This document shows, piece by piece, positions 55,798 to 64,000 of a DNA stretch of 64,000 nucleotides. The notes beneath the pieces are model-generated. The model saw only the letters and a list, made by a program, of their open reading frames with translations. It was not told where the DNA came from and searched no databases. The stretch spans positions 125,869 to 189,868 of the forward strand of contig NZ_JACHIA010000012.1 of assembly GCF_014202995.1 (NCBI RefSeq), given 5' to 3'. The number at the start of each line of letters is the position of its first letter. Within the stretch, counting starts at the first letter, position 1. The translations under genes and the position numbers were made by a program. Source of the DNA: Longimicrobium terrae (GTDB taxonomy: Bacteria; Gemmatimonadota; Gemmatimonadetes; Longimicrobiales; Longimicrobiaceae).

Positions 55798-56454
55798 ATG
55801 AACGATACACGTACGCTGGACCCGTGGGCCCTGTTCGTCGATGAGCGCCCGTCCGCGCCCGCACCTCTCGTGCGGGTGGCCGAGGCGCCCGCCGTGCCGG
55901 AGGCCCGCATTCAGCTTTCCGCCACCGCGCGGAACGGCGTGACGAACCGCGCGGCGGAGTACACGCTGGATGAGCACGGGATCACGCGGCGGATGCACCG
56001 CGACGGGGGAGACCGGGTGACCACAATCGGCTGGGACGACGTGATCTCCTATCGCGACAGCGAAAGCACTGATCACGCGTCACTGCTGATCGTCGGGCGC
56101 GGCGGTGCCCGCATGCGCCTGCACGAAGCCGATCCGTCCGAAGAGACGTACCAGTTCATCCGCGGGTTCGTGGAGTACGCCGAACACCGTTCGCCGCTGC
56201 AGACTGGTGCGGGCTACCGGCCGGGGCTGGTGGAAATCGGCGTGGCGCTGATCGTCATCCGCATTCTGATGGAGTTTCTGCCCGAGATGGTGCAGGGCGT
56301 GGGAACCGTCATCGCGCTGCTGATTGCCTTTCTGTACCACTCGTACACGGTGCTCACGGATGATGACCGGGCGATGGAGGACCGCCGCTCCGACGCGCTG
56401 GACGCCCGCGTCCGGGAATCCACGCGCCGCCTGCTGGGCATCCAGTCCGAGTAG
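55798..56454 (+). CDS. PH-like/YcxB-type protein with two C-terminal membrane helices
   Basis: Residues 45-140 read as a bacterial PH/YcxB-like sheet: EYTLDEHGITRRMHRDGGDR, TTIGWDDVISYRDSEST, SLLIVGRGGARMRLHEAD. It is followed by two hydrophobic helices (GLVEIGVALIVIRILMEFL, VIALLIAFLYHSYTVL) and a charged tail. Start is ATG 55798 or ATG 55765, eleven codons earlier; neither has a clear site. Unknown function. Not coupled to the helicase that follows after 241 nt. Confidence 0.65.
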   Translation: MNDTRTLDPWALFVDERPSAPAPLVRVAEAPAVPEARIQLSATARNGVTNRAAEYTLDEHGITRRMHRDGGDRVTTIGWDDVISYRDSESTDHASLLIVGRGGARMRLHEADPSEETYQFIRGFVEYAEHRSPLQTGAGYRPGLVEIGVALIVIRILMEFLPEMVQGVGTVIALLIAFLYHSYTVLTDDDRAMEDRRSDALDARVRESTRRLLGIQSE

Positions 56455-56603
56455 TTCGGGATCGGATGGAGCTCACGCCGGCCACCTTCTGGCCGGGCAG
56501 GGGAAGCCTCACGGTCGTACCGTGAGGCTTTCCGCCATTTCAGCGGCATCTTCAGTGCCTCCAGCGCCTCCTTTTCTCGTCCGTCCCGCGAGAGCGGAAC
56601 CGA

Positions 56604-56671
56604 TCTTGATCATGGCGCAATCATGATCATGAGAGATTAACGTGATCAACTCGCGCGTTCATGATCACGTT
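56604..56671. promoter_or_regulatory. Cluster of TGATCA palindromes upstream of the helicase
   Basis: TCATGATCATGA at 56621-56632 is a perfect 12-nt palindrome. AACGTGATCA (56639-56648) and TGATCACGTT (56662-56671) form a 10-bp inverted repeat. Another TGATCA lies near 56607. Four such sites in 68 nt just before the start codon suggest a repressor site. Confidence 0.5.
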
Positions 56672-56695
56672 CTTTCATCCCCGCAGCCGAACCGG

Positions 56696-59209
56696 ATGGC
56701 CGCCACCACGACCCCGCGCCCGCGATCCCCGTCCGCCAAAGGCCCGCTCGCGCCGGCCGAACGGTGGTTCAAAGCGCGTGGATGGAAGCCGTTCCCGTTT
56801 CAGCGCGAGGTGTGGGACGCGTACCTGGCCGGGGACAGCGGGCTGATCCACGCAGCGACCGGGACGGGAAAGACGTACGCCGCGTGGATGGGCCCCGTGC
56901 TGGAGTGGATGGCGGAGTTCCCCAAGGGCGCGCCCGCCAAGCCGCCCCCGCCGCTGCGCATTCTGTGGATCACCCCGCTGCGCGCCCTGGCCGCCGACAC
57001 CGAGGCCGCCCTGCTCGCCCCGCTGACGGAGCTGGGCCTGCCGTGGACGCTGCAGAGCCGCACGGGCGACACCTCCGCCAAGATCCGTTCCCGCCAGCGC
57101 ACGCGCCTGCCGACCGCGCTGGTCACCACGCCGGAAAGCCTGGCGCTGCTCCTGAGCCGCGATGACGCGCGCACCCTGTTCGCCGATCTGCGCGCGGTGA
57201 TCGTGGACGAGTGGCACGAGCTGATGGGCACCAAGCGCGGTGTGCAGACGGAACTGGCGCTCGCCCGGCTGCGATCGTGGCGGCCGCAGATGCGCACGTG
57301 GGGTCTTTCCGCGACCATCGGCAACCTGGACGATGCGCGCGAGGCGCTGCTGGGCGCCACTCCTGGTCGGCCGCCGGGGCGCGTAGTGCGCGGCCTGGTG
57401 CCCAAGAACATCGTGGTGGATGCACTGATCCCGCCGCGGATCGAACGCTTTCCCTGGGCCGGCCACCTGGGCACGCAGATGCTGCCGCAGGTGGTAGACG
57501 CCATCGAGGAGGGCGAAACGGCCATCGTGTTCACCAACACGCGGTCGCAGACGGAGATCTGGTACCAGGCGCTGCTGGAGGCGCGCCCCGACTGGGCGGG
57601 GCTGATCGCCCTCCATCACGGCTCGCTGGACCGCGCCAAGCGCGACTGGGTGGAGGACGGGCTGCGCAGTGGAAAGCTGCGCTGCGTGGTGGCCACGAGC
57701 AGCCTGGACCTGGGCGTCGACTTCTCGCCTGTGGACCGCGTGCTCCAGATCGGCTCGCCCAAGGGCGTCGCGCGGCTGCTGCAGCGCGCGGGACGCAGCG
57801 GCCACCGCCCGGGCGCCGTCAGCCGCGTCACCTGCGTGCCCACCAACGTGCTGGAGCTGATCGAGGTCGCCGCCGCGCGCGACGGGGTGGAGGCCATCGC
57901 CGTGGAGTCGCGGCTTCCGGTGGAACGGCCGCTGGACCTGCTGGCGCAGCACGTGGTGACCGTGGCGCTCGGTGGCGGCTTCCTTCCGGACGAGCTTCTG
58001 GCCGAGGTGCGCACCACCGGCGCCTACGCGGGGCTGCTGGACGACGAATGGCGGTGGGTGCTGGACTTTGTGACGCGCGGCGGGGACGCGCTGCGTGCCT
58101 ATCCCGAGTTCCAGCGCGTGGTGGTGGATGACGAGACCGGGCGCTACTTGGTGCGCGACAAGGGCGTGGCGCGGCGCCACCGCATGTCCATCGGCACCAT
58201 CGTCAGCGACGCCAGCATCGCCGTGCAGTACCTGCGCGGCGCGCGGCTGGGCACGGTGGAGGAAAGCTTCGTGGCGCGGCTGAACCCGGGCGACCGCTTC
58301 GTCTTCGCCGGCAAGCCGCTGGAGTTCGTGCGCGTGCGCGACATGACGGCATGGGTGCGGAGAACGACCAACACCAAGGGGCTCATCCCCCGATGGATGG
58401 GGGCGCGCATGCCGCTTTCCGGCGAGCTGGCGGCCTCGCTGCGCGCGCGGCTGGAAGAGGCGTCGCGCGGCGAGTTCCGCGGGCCGGAGATGCAGGCCAT
58501 CCGCCCCATTCTGGACGTGCAGGCCCGCTGGTCGCGCATTCCCCGCGCGGACGAACTGCTGATCGAGCGGGTAAAGACGCGCGAGGGGCACCACCTGTTC
58601 ATCTTTCCCTTTGAAGGACGGCTGGTGCACGAAGGCCTGGCGGCGCTGTTCGCGTACCGCATCTCGCGGTTGACCCCCATCAGCTTCACCTTCTCGATGA
58701 ACGACTACGGAATGGAGCTGCTTTCGCCCGAGGCCGCGCCGCTGGACGCCGCGCTGAAGGCGGGGCTGCTGAGCGCGCACAACCTGCTGCAAGACGTGCC
58801 CGCCTCGCTGAACGCCACGGAAATGGCGCGGCGGCAGTTTCGCGAGATTGCGCGGGTGGCGGGGCTGGTGTTCCAGGGCTTTCCGCACGCGGGCAAGTCC
58901 GTCAAGCAGCTTCAGGCATCCAGCGGGCTCTTTTTTGACGTATTCACGCGGTACGATCCCGGCAATCTGCTGGTGTCGCAGGCGCACCGCGAAGTGCTGG
59001 AGCGGCAGCTGGAAAGCAGCCGCCTGGGCCGCACGCTGGAGCGGCTGGCGGCGGGAAACGTCGTCATCACCAATCCCAAGCGGACGCCGCCGCTGGCCTT
59101 TCCCCTTCTGGTGGACCGCACGCGCAACGCGGTCACCTCCGAATCCGTCACCGACCGTGTGCAGAGGATGAAGCTGGTGCTGGAAAAGTACGCCGACACG
59201 GGAAAATGA
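56696..59209 (+). CDS. Ligase-associated DEXH helicase (Lhr-like)
   Basis: Superfamily 2 helicase with Walker A AATGTGKT, DEXH box VDEWHE, motif III LSATIGN, and motif VI QRAGRSGHRPG. The Lhr-type C-terminal region follows with FPFEGRLVHEGLAALFAYRI and FSMNDYGMELLSPE. Such helicases are usually encoded with PdeM, an exonuclease and an ATP-dependent ligase in a DNA-damage cluster. Here PdeM overlaps by 4 nt but the ligase and exonuclease are absent. Start at ATG 56696 is chosen; a GTG at 56642 lies in the palindrome cluster. 837 aa is normal. Confidence 0.93.
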   Translation: MAATTTPRPRSPSAKGPLAPAERWFKARGWKPFPFQREVWDAYLAGDSGLIHAATGTGKTYAAWMGPVLEWMAEFPKGAPAKPPPPLRILWITPLRALAADTEAALLAPLTELGLPWTLQSRTGDTSAKIRSRQRTRLPTALVTTPESLALLLSRDDARTLFADLRAVIVDEWHELMGTKRGVQTELALARLRSWRPQMRTWGLSATIGNLDDAREALLGATPGRPPGRVVRGLVPKNIVVDALIPPRIERFPWAGHLGTQMLPQVVDAIEEGETAIVFTNTRSQTEIWYQALLEARPDWAGLIALHHGSLDRAKRDWVEDGLRSGKLRCVVATSSLDLGVDFSPVDRVLQIGSPKGVARLLQRAGRSGHRPGAVSRVTCVPTNVLELIEVAAARDGVEAIAVESRLPVERPLDLLAQHVVTVALGGGFLPDELLAEVRTTGAYAGLLDDEWRWVLDFVTRGGDALRAYPEFQRVVVDDETGRYLVRDKGVARRHRMSIGTIVSDASIAVQYLRGARLGTVEESFVARLNPGDRFVFAGKPLEFVRVRDMTAWVRRTTNTKGLIPRWMGARMPLSGELAASLRARLEEASRGEFRGPEMQAIRPILDVQARWSRIPRADELLIERVKTREGHHLFIFPFEGRLVHEGLAALFAYRISRLTPISFTFSMNDYGMELLSPEAAPLDAALKAGLLSAHNLLQDVPASLNATEMARRQFREIARVAGLVFQGFPHAGKSVKQLQASSGLFFDVFTRYDPGNLLVSQAHREVLERQLESSRLGRTLERLAAGNVVITNPKRTPPLAFPLLVDRTRNAVTSESVTDRVQRMKLVLEKYADTGK

Positions 59210-59862
59210 CGGGCGATCTGGAAATTGAACTGTGCGGAGAGCGGCTGGTGCTGCTCCCCGAGCGCGCCGCGTTCCGCCCGCGCGACGGCACGCTGCTGGT
59301 GGCCGACGCGCACTTTGGAAAAGCGGCGTCGTTCCGTGCGTTCGGCGTTCCCGTGCCGGGCGGCACCACGATGGAAACGCTCGCGCGGCTTTCCGCGGCG
59401 CTGGACCGCACGGGCGCGGAGCGGATCGTGTTTCTGGGCGACTTCTTTCACGCGCGGGCCGGGCGCACGGCGAGCACGCTGGACGCGCTGGCGGCGTGGC
59501 GCGCGGAGCGCAGCGGGCTTCCCATTCTGCTGGTTCGCGGCAACCACGACCGGCACGCGGGCGATCCCCCGCAGGAACTGGGGATCGAGTGCGCCAACGG
59601 GCCGGTGGTGGAGGCGCCGTACGGATACGCGCACCACCCCGAGCCGGCGGACGCGTGCTACGTGCTGGCCGGGCACATCCATCCGTCCGTTACGCTGCGC
59701 GGGATCGGGCGGCAGAAGCAGCGGCTGGCCTGCTTTCACTTCGGGCCGCGGGTGGGCATTCTGCCCGCGTTCGGCGAGTTCACCGGCACCGCGGACGTGC
59801 CCGTCAGCGCGGGCGACCGCGTGTACGTGGTGGCGGGCGAGCACGTTCTGCTGATCGAATAG
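59206..59862 (+). CDS. pdeM: Ligase-associated metallophosphoesterase PdeM
   Basis: Metallophosphoesterase motifs in order: VADAHFGKA (about 33), GDFFHARAG (about 78), RGNHDRHAG (about 109) and GHIHPSVTL (about 155). GGTTMETLARLSAAL is typical of PdeM. The start overlaps the helicase stop by ATGA. PdeM cleaves phosphodiester bonds and is associated with DNA-repair ligases. 218 aa. Confidence 0.93.
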   Translation: MTGDLEIELCGERLVLLPERAAFRPRDGTLLVADAHFGKAASFRAFGVPVPGGTTMETLARLSAALDRTGAERIVFLGDFFHARAGRTASTLDALAAWRAERSGLPILLVRGNHDRHAGDPPQELGIECANGPVVEAPYGYAHHPEPADACYVLAGHIHPSVTLRGIGRQKQRLACFHFGPRVGILPAFGEFTGTADVPVSAGDRVYVVAGEHVLLIE

Positions 59863-59904
59863 CGCCGCGCGCGGTTCTCAACCCGGAATCTGTGTGCGGC
59901 CGAC

Positions 59905-60045
59905 GCCCTCCTGAGCGGATGAATCCGCCGCTCAAATCGCAAAGCCCCGACTCATGGCCGCTGTCGCGTCCACGATCGGGGCTTCGCCCGCATGTGGGGA
60001 CGCGATCACAAGCAGCGGCCCCAGTCCGCAGGCGGACTTCGTGTC
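59905..60045 (+). repeat. R1 copy 4 followed by R5 copy
   Basis: CCTGAGCGGATGAATCCGCC begins R1 (59908-59990), followed near 60019 by CAGTCCGCAGGCGGACTT of R5. The remaining bases up to 60314 hold no gene but include a less GC-rich promoter zone (about 60085-60220). Confidence 0.75.
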
Positions 60046-60314
60046 TTTCAAGGCGCGGTTTCAACCGGCGGACGGAACATCGCCCGGCGGCGTAAAGTCT
60101 CATTCTCGTCAGAATCCCGCATCATCCCACGCAATTGCTCCCGAATCACCCTCCCGGTCGAATCATTCGAATCGCGGGGTTCGGAAAATTTGCGGTCCTG
60201 TCCGTCTAACATTCCGGTGGCCGAACGCAGGCCGCCGAAGCTCGCCATCCTCTCCGCGCGCTGCGTGGCGGAGGAGGACAACCGCGTCGATGATCCAATC
60301 GGGAGACATACATC

Positions 60315-61112
60315 ATGTGGTGCAACGATCCGTCGATCGCTCATCTCAAGCAGTTCGGATACAACATCATCCGCCTGCCCCGCGGGGACTTCGGGCCGCT
60401 GCGGCTGCTGGCCCGGCACGGGCGGGAACTGGAAAGCCTGGGCGAGATCGGATCGCTGTTCGAGGCGGCCGACGACGCGCCGCTGCCTCCGGTGAACCGC
60501 GACGCGCACGCCGCGGACATTTCCGGACAGCGCACGAGCGACATGAAGCTGCACCTGGGGCTCGACATCCTTGGCACCGTCATCGGCGCCATGGGCGGCT
60601 CGCGGCTGGGGCTGGACGCCAAGTACGAGGGCGCGCGCAGCATCGCGTTTTCGTACCAGGACGTGCGCGTGGACGAGGTGGACGTGATTCTGCTGGACCA
60701 GTTTCTTTCGCGCGCGGGCATCCGCCCGTCCAACACGCTGAGCCGGCTGCTGGAATCGGACGCGGTGTTCGTGACCACCGCCGTGCTCAGGAGCGACCGG
60801 CTCACCGTGGAGGCCAAGCGCCACGACGGCGGATCGCTGGAACTGAGCATCCCCGAGGTCAGGGGCGTCGTGGGCGGCACGGTGCAGGTCAGCGGCGCGG
60901 GCGAGCGCGGCACGCGCGTGACGTACGCCGGCCCCGTCCCGCTGTCGTTCGGCTTTCGAGCCGTGCAGCTGTTCTATCAGAACGGCGAGTTCACTACCTT
61001 CAAGCCCGTGAAGCCGGGCATGCCCGTCACGCGCGGCGACGACGATCCGCGCGAGGGCCGGGGCTCCACCGTGCTGAGCCTGGACGCGCCGATGACCGAG
61101 ATCCGCTTCTGA
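60315..61112 (+). CDS. Bacterial gasdermin-like pore-forming protein
   Basis: The N-terminus MWCNDPSIAHLKQFGYNIIR then LPRGDFGPLRLL has the bacterial gasdermin pattern: a Cys at position 3, the residue that is palmitoylated in known members, then K...GYNIIRLPR. Further blocks are ISGQRTSDMKLHLGLDILG and VIGAMGGSRLGLDAKYEGA, followed by beta-rich FSYQDVRVDEVDVILLDQFL. Known bGSDMs are autoinhibited by a short C-terminal tail and are activated by cleavage by a neighbouring protease, killing the cell during phage infection. The 265-aa length fits. The tail here is SLDAPMTEIRF. No protease is adjacent. Start has GGGAG 9 nt upstream. Assignment is by remembered pattern, not by search. Confidence 0.78.
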   Translation: MWCNDPSIAHLKQFGYNIIRLPRGDFGPLRLLARHGRELESLGEIGSLFEAADDAPLPPVNRDAHAADISGQRTSDMKLHLGLDILGTVIGAMGGSRLGLDAKYEGARSIAFSYQDVRVDEVDVILLDQFLSRAGIRPSNTLSRLLESDAVFVTTAVLRSDRLTVEAKRHDGGSLELSIPEVRGVVGGTVQVSGAGERGTRVTYAGPVPLSFGFRAVQLFYQNGEFTTFKPVKPGMPVTRGDDDPREGRGSTVLSLDAPMTEIRF

Positions 61113-61507
61113 TCCACCACGCGATCCGCGATCACTTCCCGTCGCCGGTATTCGGCGGGGAGCCGGAGCGTCCGCCGTCGCGGGCCGGGACGGGGACGCC
61201 GTGATCGGTGGATGCGTGTGATGCGCCGATCGCGGCACGCGGCTCCTCATCGAACCGCGCGTTGCGTCCGTCCCGAGAACGTGCGCGGAGATGGCGTCCG
61301 TGGGTGGCTCTCCGGCGCCCCGCCGGTGGGACATGGACGCCACGCCCGCGTCCGTCCACAGGGCAGATATCCAGGAGGTACGCCGCTTTCCGGCCCGAGG
61401 TGGACGGGCGCCCGACTTGCGAATCTCCCCGCTCAAGGAGCGGCCGCCCATTAAACCCCCCGGCGGAACGCTCCCGTCATCGTCTCTCCCCACCCCCCGG
61501 AGGTACC
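61113..61507. promoter_or_regulatory. Gasdermin-amidase intergenic region
   Basis: 395 nt with no gene that has a convincing start signal. The end holds GGAGG directly before the amidase start. The region is long enough for a separate amidase promoter. Confidence 0.35.
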
Positions 61508-62449
61508 ATGTCAGATACGATTGCCGGCACCGGTAGCGTGCACGTGGCATCGCTCCCCTTTCAGTTCCGCAACTTTCTGATTCCCGTCGCGGACGGGCAG
61601 GCCGTGAGCCGCGGCTGGCTGAGCCGCCACGGCAACAAGCCGCTGGGCGTCACCTGGCACTGGGCGGTCACCCGCCGCCTGTCCGTGCTGCGCGCGGTGA
61701 TCGGCGGCGCCAACGCCGAACGCAAGGGCGAGGCGTCCGCGCACTACGGCGTGGGCCGCACTTTTGACGAGGGCGTGGACCGCTACGTGACCCTCGAGAA
61801 CCGCTCGTGGCACGCGGGGGTCAACCAGTCGCTGCGCTGGAACGGCAAGCCGCTGGCGGGCGACGCGGACTTCAAGGGCACCCGCACCACCATCGGCATC
61901 GAGACGTCGCACATCGGCGCGGCCATCGACGGCGTGGCGGCCGAGGCGGACTGGATCCACACCGCCACGCCGCTGGGCAAGCCCCTCCGCGTGCAGCCGT
62001 GGACGACCGAGCAGATCGCCATGTGCATCGAGGTGGGGCGCGAAATCGTGCGCCGCTGGCCGCACATCCGGCCAGAAGACCATCACGGCCACCACGACAT
62101 CTGCCCGGTGGACGCGCAGGGCCGGGCGTACAAGATCGACGTCTGCGGATTCCCCTTCGCCAAGGTGCTGCGCGGCATCTACCCGGACGCGGTGGTGCCG
62201 GACGTGTGGACGCCGCTGGAGACGGTGCGGCAGCGGCAGCGCGCGCTGATCGCCCTGAACTTCAACCTGGGGGCGAGCGGCGCGGACGGGGACTGGGGCT
62301 CCAAATCGCGCACCGCGCTGCTGCTGTTTCAGCGGCAGCAGAACCTTGCGCAGAACGGGCTGTGGAGCACCTTCGTGAGCCGCGCCGTCTACCGCGAACT
62401 CAAGCAGGCCGGCCGCGACCCGGTTGCCGTCACCGCGGGCCCGCTCTGA
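61508..62449 (+). CDS. N-acetylmuramoyl-L-alanine amidase (PGRP-like) with peptidoglycan-binding domain, no signal
   Basis: Zinc-amidase (Amidase_2/PGRP) motifs: [11 protein letters not shown] (first His), [22 protein letters not shown] (second His) and [11 protein letters not shown] (later ligands). A C-terminal PG_binding_1-like domain follows (about residues 258-302, [20 protein letters not shown] then [13 protein letters not shown]). The start [10 protein letters not shown] has GGAGG upstream; there is no signal peptide, so it is cytoplasmic unless released, like phage endolysins. It hydrolyses the amide between MurNAc and the stem peptide. It is next to the gasdermin gene. 313 aa. Confidence 0.88.
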   Translation: MSDTIAGTGSVHVASLPFQFRNFLIPVADGQAVSRGWLSRHGNKPLGVTWHWAVTRRLSVLRAVIGGANAERKGEASAHYGVGRTFDEGVDRYVTLENRSWHAGVNQSLRWNGKPLAGDADFKGTRTTIGIETSHIGAAIDGVAAEADWIHTATPLGKPLRVQPWTTEQIAMCIEVGREIVRRWPHIRPEDHHGHHDICPVDAQGRAYKIDVCGFPFAKVLRGIYPDAVVPDVWTPLETVRQRQRALIALNFNLGASGADGDWGSKSRTALLLFQRQQNLAQNGLWSTFVSRAVYRELKQAGRDPVAVTAGPL

Positions 62450-62481
62450 CGCAGGCGTCCGGCGGTTTCCCCACGCCGCGC

Positions 62482-62515
62482 AAGCCGCCGCACGCTGGTC
62501 CGCGTGCGGCGGCTT
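62482..62515 (+). terminator. Terminator of the amidase gene
   Basis: A 14-bp perfect stem (AAGCCGCCGCACGC arm) with a 6-nt loop. Confidence 0.85.
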
Positions 62516-62568
62516 CGCTATTCTGGGCCGTGGATCAAACCCGCCCAACCCCGGACCGGAACGCTCGC

Positions 62569-63813
62569 GTGAACATCCTGGTGCTGAACGTGGGATCGTC
62601 GTCCCTCAAGTGGCAGCTGATTGAGACGGATGAGAGCCGCTTCGCCGAAAACGCCGACGTGCGGCGCGCCCGCGGGCTCATCGAGCGCATCGGCGGCGAG
62701 GCGGTGTGGAGCTTTCGCGCGGGGAGCGGGCCGGCGGTGAAGGGTACGGCGCCGCTCCGCGACCATCGCGCGGCGGTGGAGTACCTGCTGCACTGGATCG
62801 TCAGCGCTGAGTCCGGCGTGGGGCTGGGGAGCCTGGGCGAGATCGGCGCGGCGGGGCACCGCGTGACGCACGGCGGCGAGCAGTTCGTGCGCTCCGTGGC
62901 CATCGACGACGACGTGCTGCGCGGCATCGAGGAAACGATCGACCTGGCGCCGCTGCACAACCCCGCCAACCTCAAGGGCGTCCTGGCCGTCCGCGCCGTG
63001 CTGGGGCGCGCGGTGCCGCAGGTGGCGGTGTTCGACACCGCGTTCCACCACACGCTTCCGGAACGCGCGTTTCTGTACGCGATTCCGTACTCGCTCTACC
63101 GCCGCCACCGCGTGCGCCGCTACGGTTTTCACGGCACGTCGCATCGGTACGTGAGCTACCGGTGGCGGCAGCTGACCGGCATTCCCCGGGAAAAGCAGAA
63201 GATCATCACGCTGCACCTGGGCAACGGCTGCTCGGCGTGCGCCATCAGCGGCGGCGAATCGGTGGATACGTCCATGGGATTCACGCCGCTGGAGGGGCTG
63301 GTGATGGGGACGCGCTCCGGCGACCTGGACCCGGCGGTGCTGGAGTACATCGCGGTCAAGGAGGGGTTGTCGCTGCCGGAGGTGGAGTCGCTGCTGAACA
63401 AGCAGTCCGGGCTGCTGGGCATCTCGGGGCTCACCAACGACATGCGCGAGCTGCTGGCCGAGGCCGAGGAGCACGACGACCGGCGCGCGTGGCTGGCCAT
63501 CGAGCTGTTCTGCTACCGCGCGCGCAAGTACATCGGCTCGTACCTGGCGGCCATGGGCGGGGCAGACGCCATCTGCTTCGCCGGCGGCGTGGGCGAGAAC
63601 GCGCCGGCGGTGCGCGCCATGATCTGCGAGGGACTGGAGTTCGCGGGGATTCGCGTGGACCCGGCCGCCAACCACGCGCACGTGGGCGGCCGCGAGGGGC
63701 GCATCAGTCCGGAAGGCGCCACGCCCGGCGTATGGGTGATTCCCACGGATGAGGAACTGCTGATCGCGCGGGATACGTATCGCGTCGTGAGCGGGATCGA
63801 GAACCGGTACTGA
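62569..63813 (+). CDS. ackA: Acetate kinase
   Basis: Interconverts acetate and acetyl-phosphate with ATP. Signature 1 ([14 protein letters not shown]) and signature 2 ([14 protein letters not shown]) are intact; [13 protein letters not shown] and [14 protein letters not shown] are also conserved. GTG start at 62569 gives 414 aa. No phosphotransacetylase is adjacent in the window. With acs and aceBA it completes an acetate-centred set. Confidence 0.95.
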   Translation: MNILVLNVGSSSLKWQLIETDESRFAENADVRRARGLIERIGGEAVWSFRAGSGPAVKGTAPLRDHRAAVEYLLHWIVSAESGVGLGSLGEIGAAGHRVTHGGEQFVRSVAIDDDVLRGIEETIDLAPLHNPANLKGVLAVRAVLGRAVPQVAVFDTAFHHTLPERAFLYAIPYSLYRRHRVRRYGFHGTSHRYVSYRWRQLTGIPREKQKIITLHLGNGCSACAISGGESVDTSMGFTPLEGLVMGTRSGDLDPAVLEYIAVKEGLSLPEVESLLNKQSGLLGISGLTNDMRELLAEAEEHDDRRAWLAIELFCYRARKYIGSYLAAMGGADAICFAGGVGENAPAVRAMICEGLEFAGIRVDPAANHAHVGGREGRISPEGATPGVWVIPTDEELLIARDTYRVVSGIENRY

Positions 63814-64000
63814 CGGGGGTCGGCGATCGGACGCGGCGGCGGAGAGAGTGCCGTCGGCGGGGGGAGAAATCACTGCGATCCCCGGCGGTCGTGCGGCCGG
63901 CGAGTGTGGCCCTCACCCCGCGTGCTGCGCACGACGACCCTCTGATAAGAAACAACGGGGTTCCGCACGTCAGGCGGCGGTCTTGAGCTGTACCGAATAG
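63814..64000. repeat. Window-edge region with R3 partial copy
   Basis: 63903-63945 is an inverted partial copy of R3 (GTGTGGCCCTCACCCCGCGT ...). The rest shows no gene; the sequence continues beyond the window. Confidence 0.6.

Noticed and set aside
61212..61454. 80-codon frame between gasdermin and amidase as the missing activator
   Set aside because: Arg/Gly/His-rich shadow-like composition, no ribosome site and no protease motif.

Overview
The window is GC-rich (about 70 percent by eye) bacterial chromosome from a Gram-negative lineage with an outer membrane: it carries a FadL-type barrel, an LpoB-type lipoprotein and many lipoprotein signal peptides. Gene content fits Gemmatimonadota, probably near Longimicrobium. 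That placement is inference. It rests on a pinensin-type lanthipeptide leader, MqnA (futalosine menaquinone route), a class-I-like HMG-CoA reductase, an aspartase fused to a cNMP-type domain, and several families of dispersed extragenic repeats. I saw no rRNA, tRNA, CRISPR array, transposase or prophage.

Layout. 1-8 kb: a partial membrane protein and PabB-PabC fusion (minus), a small orphan lanthipeptide-like precursor at 3124-3300, the cNMP-aspartase fusion, a Gly/Arg/Met-rich repetitive protein and a secreted transglutaminase-like protein. 8.7-13 kb: a three-gene lipoprotein operon headed by an LpoB homologue. 13-20 kb: HMG-CoA reductase, a GntR regulator with an SPFH protein, and small enzymes (DinB-like, cyclase, GNAT, SnoaL-like, GGCT-like). 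20-21 kb: a PIN-domain toxin with an unusual repeat-containing partner. 21.5-24.5 kb: aceB-aceA glyoxylate shunt. 24.8-38 kb: a TPR protein behind a Fur-like palindrome, small secreted proteins, aldo/keto reductase, a FadL plus SGNH-hydrolase pair, an SPFH/GYF protein, DUF72, and an AraC regulator with a TPR partner. 38-45 kb: an MHS-type transporter divergent from acetyl-CoA synthetase, then a lower-GC barrel protein facing an Ig-like lipoprotein that shares its C-terminal domain. 45-54 kb: alpha/beta hydrolase behind a coupled micro-ORF, a DUF2382 protein, mqnA, a large M14 peptidase and a ChrA transporter. 55-64 kb: a perfect tandem duplication of a 35-residue peptide gene, the Lhr-like helicase-PdeM DNA-repair pair, a bacterial gasdermin homologue next to a signal-less peptidoglycan amidase, and acetate kinase.

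Acting together: acs, aceB, aceA and ackA cover acetate activation, shunt and interconversion, and a carboxylate-type symporter is divergent from acs. The helicase and PdeM overlap by 4 nt. Toxin and antitoxin overlap by 4 nt.

The most unusual items are the gasdermin-amidase neighbourhood, the tandem 35-aa peptide cassettes with their own terminators, the PIN module with a duplicated helix antitoxin, the orphan pinensin-like precursor, and a family of roughly 210-240 nt imperfect palindromes lying directly behind genes.
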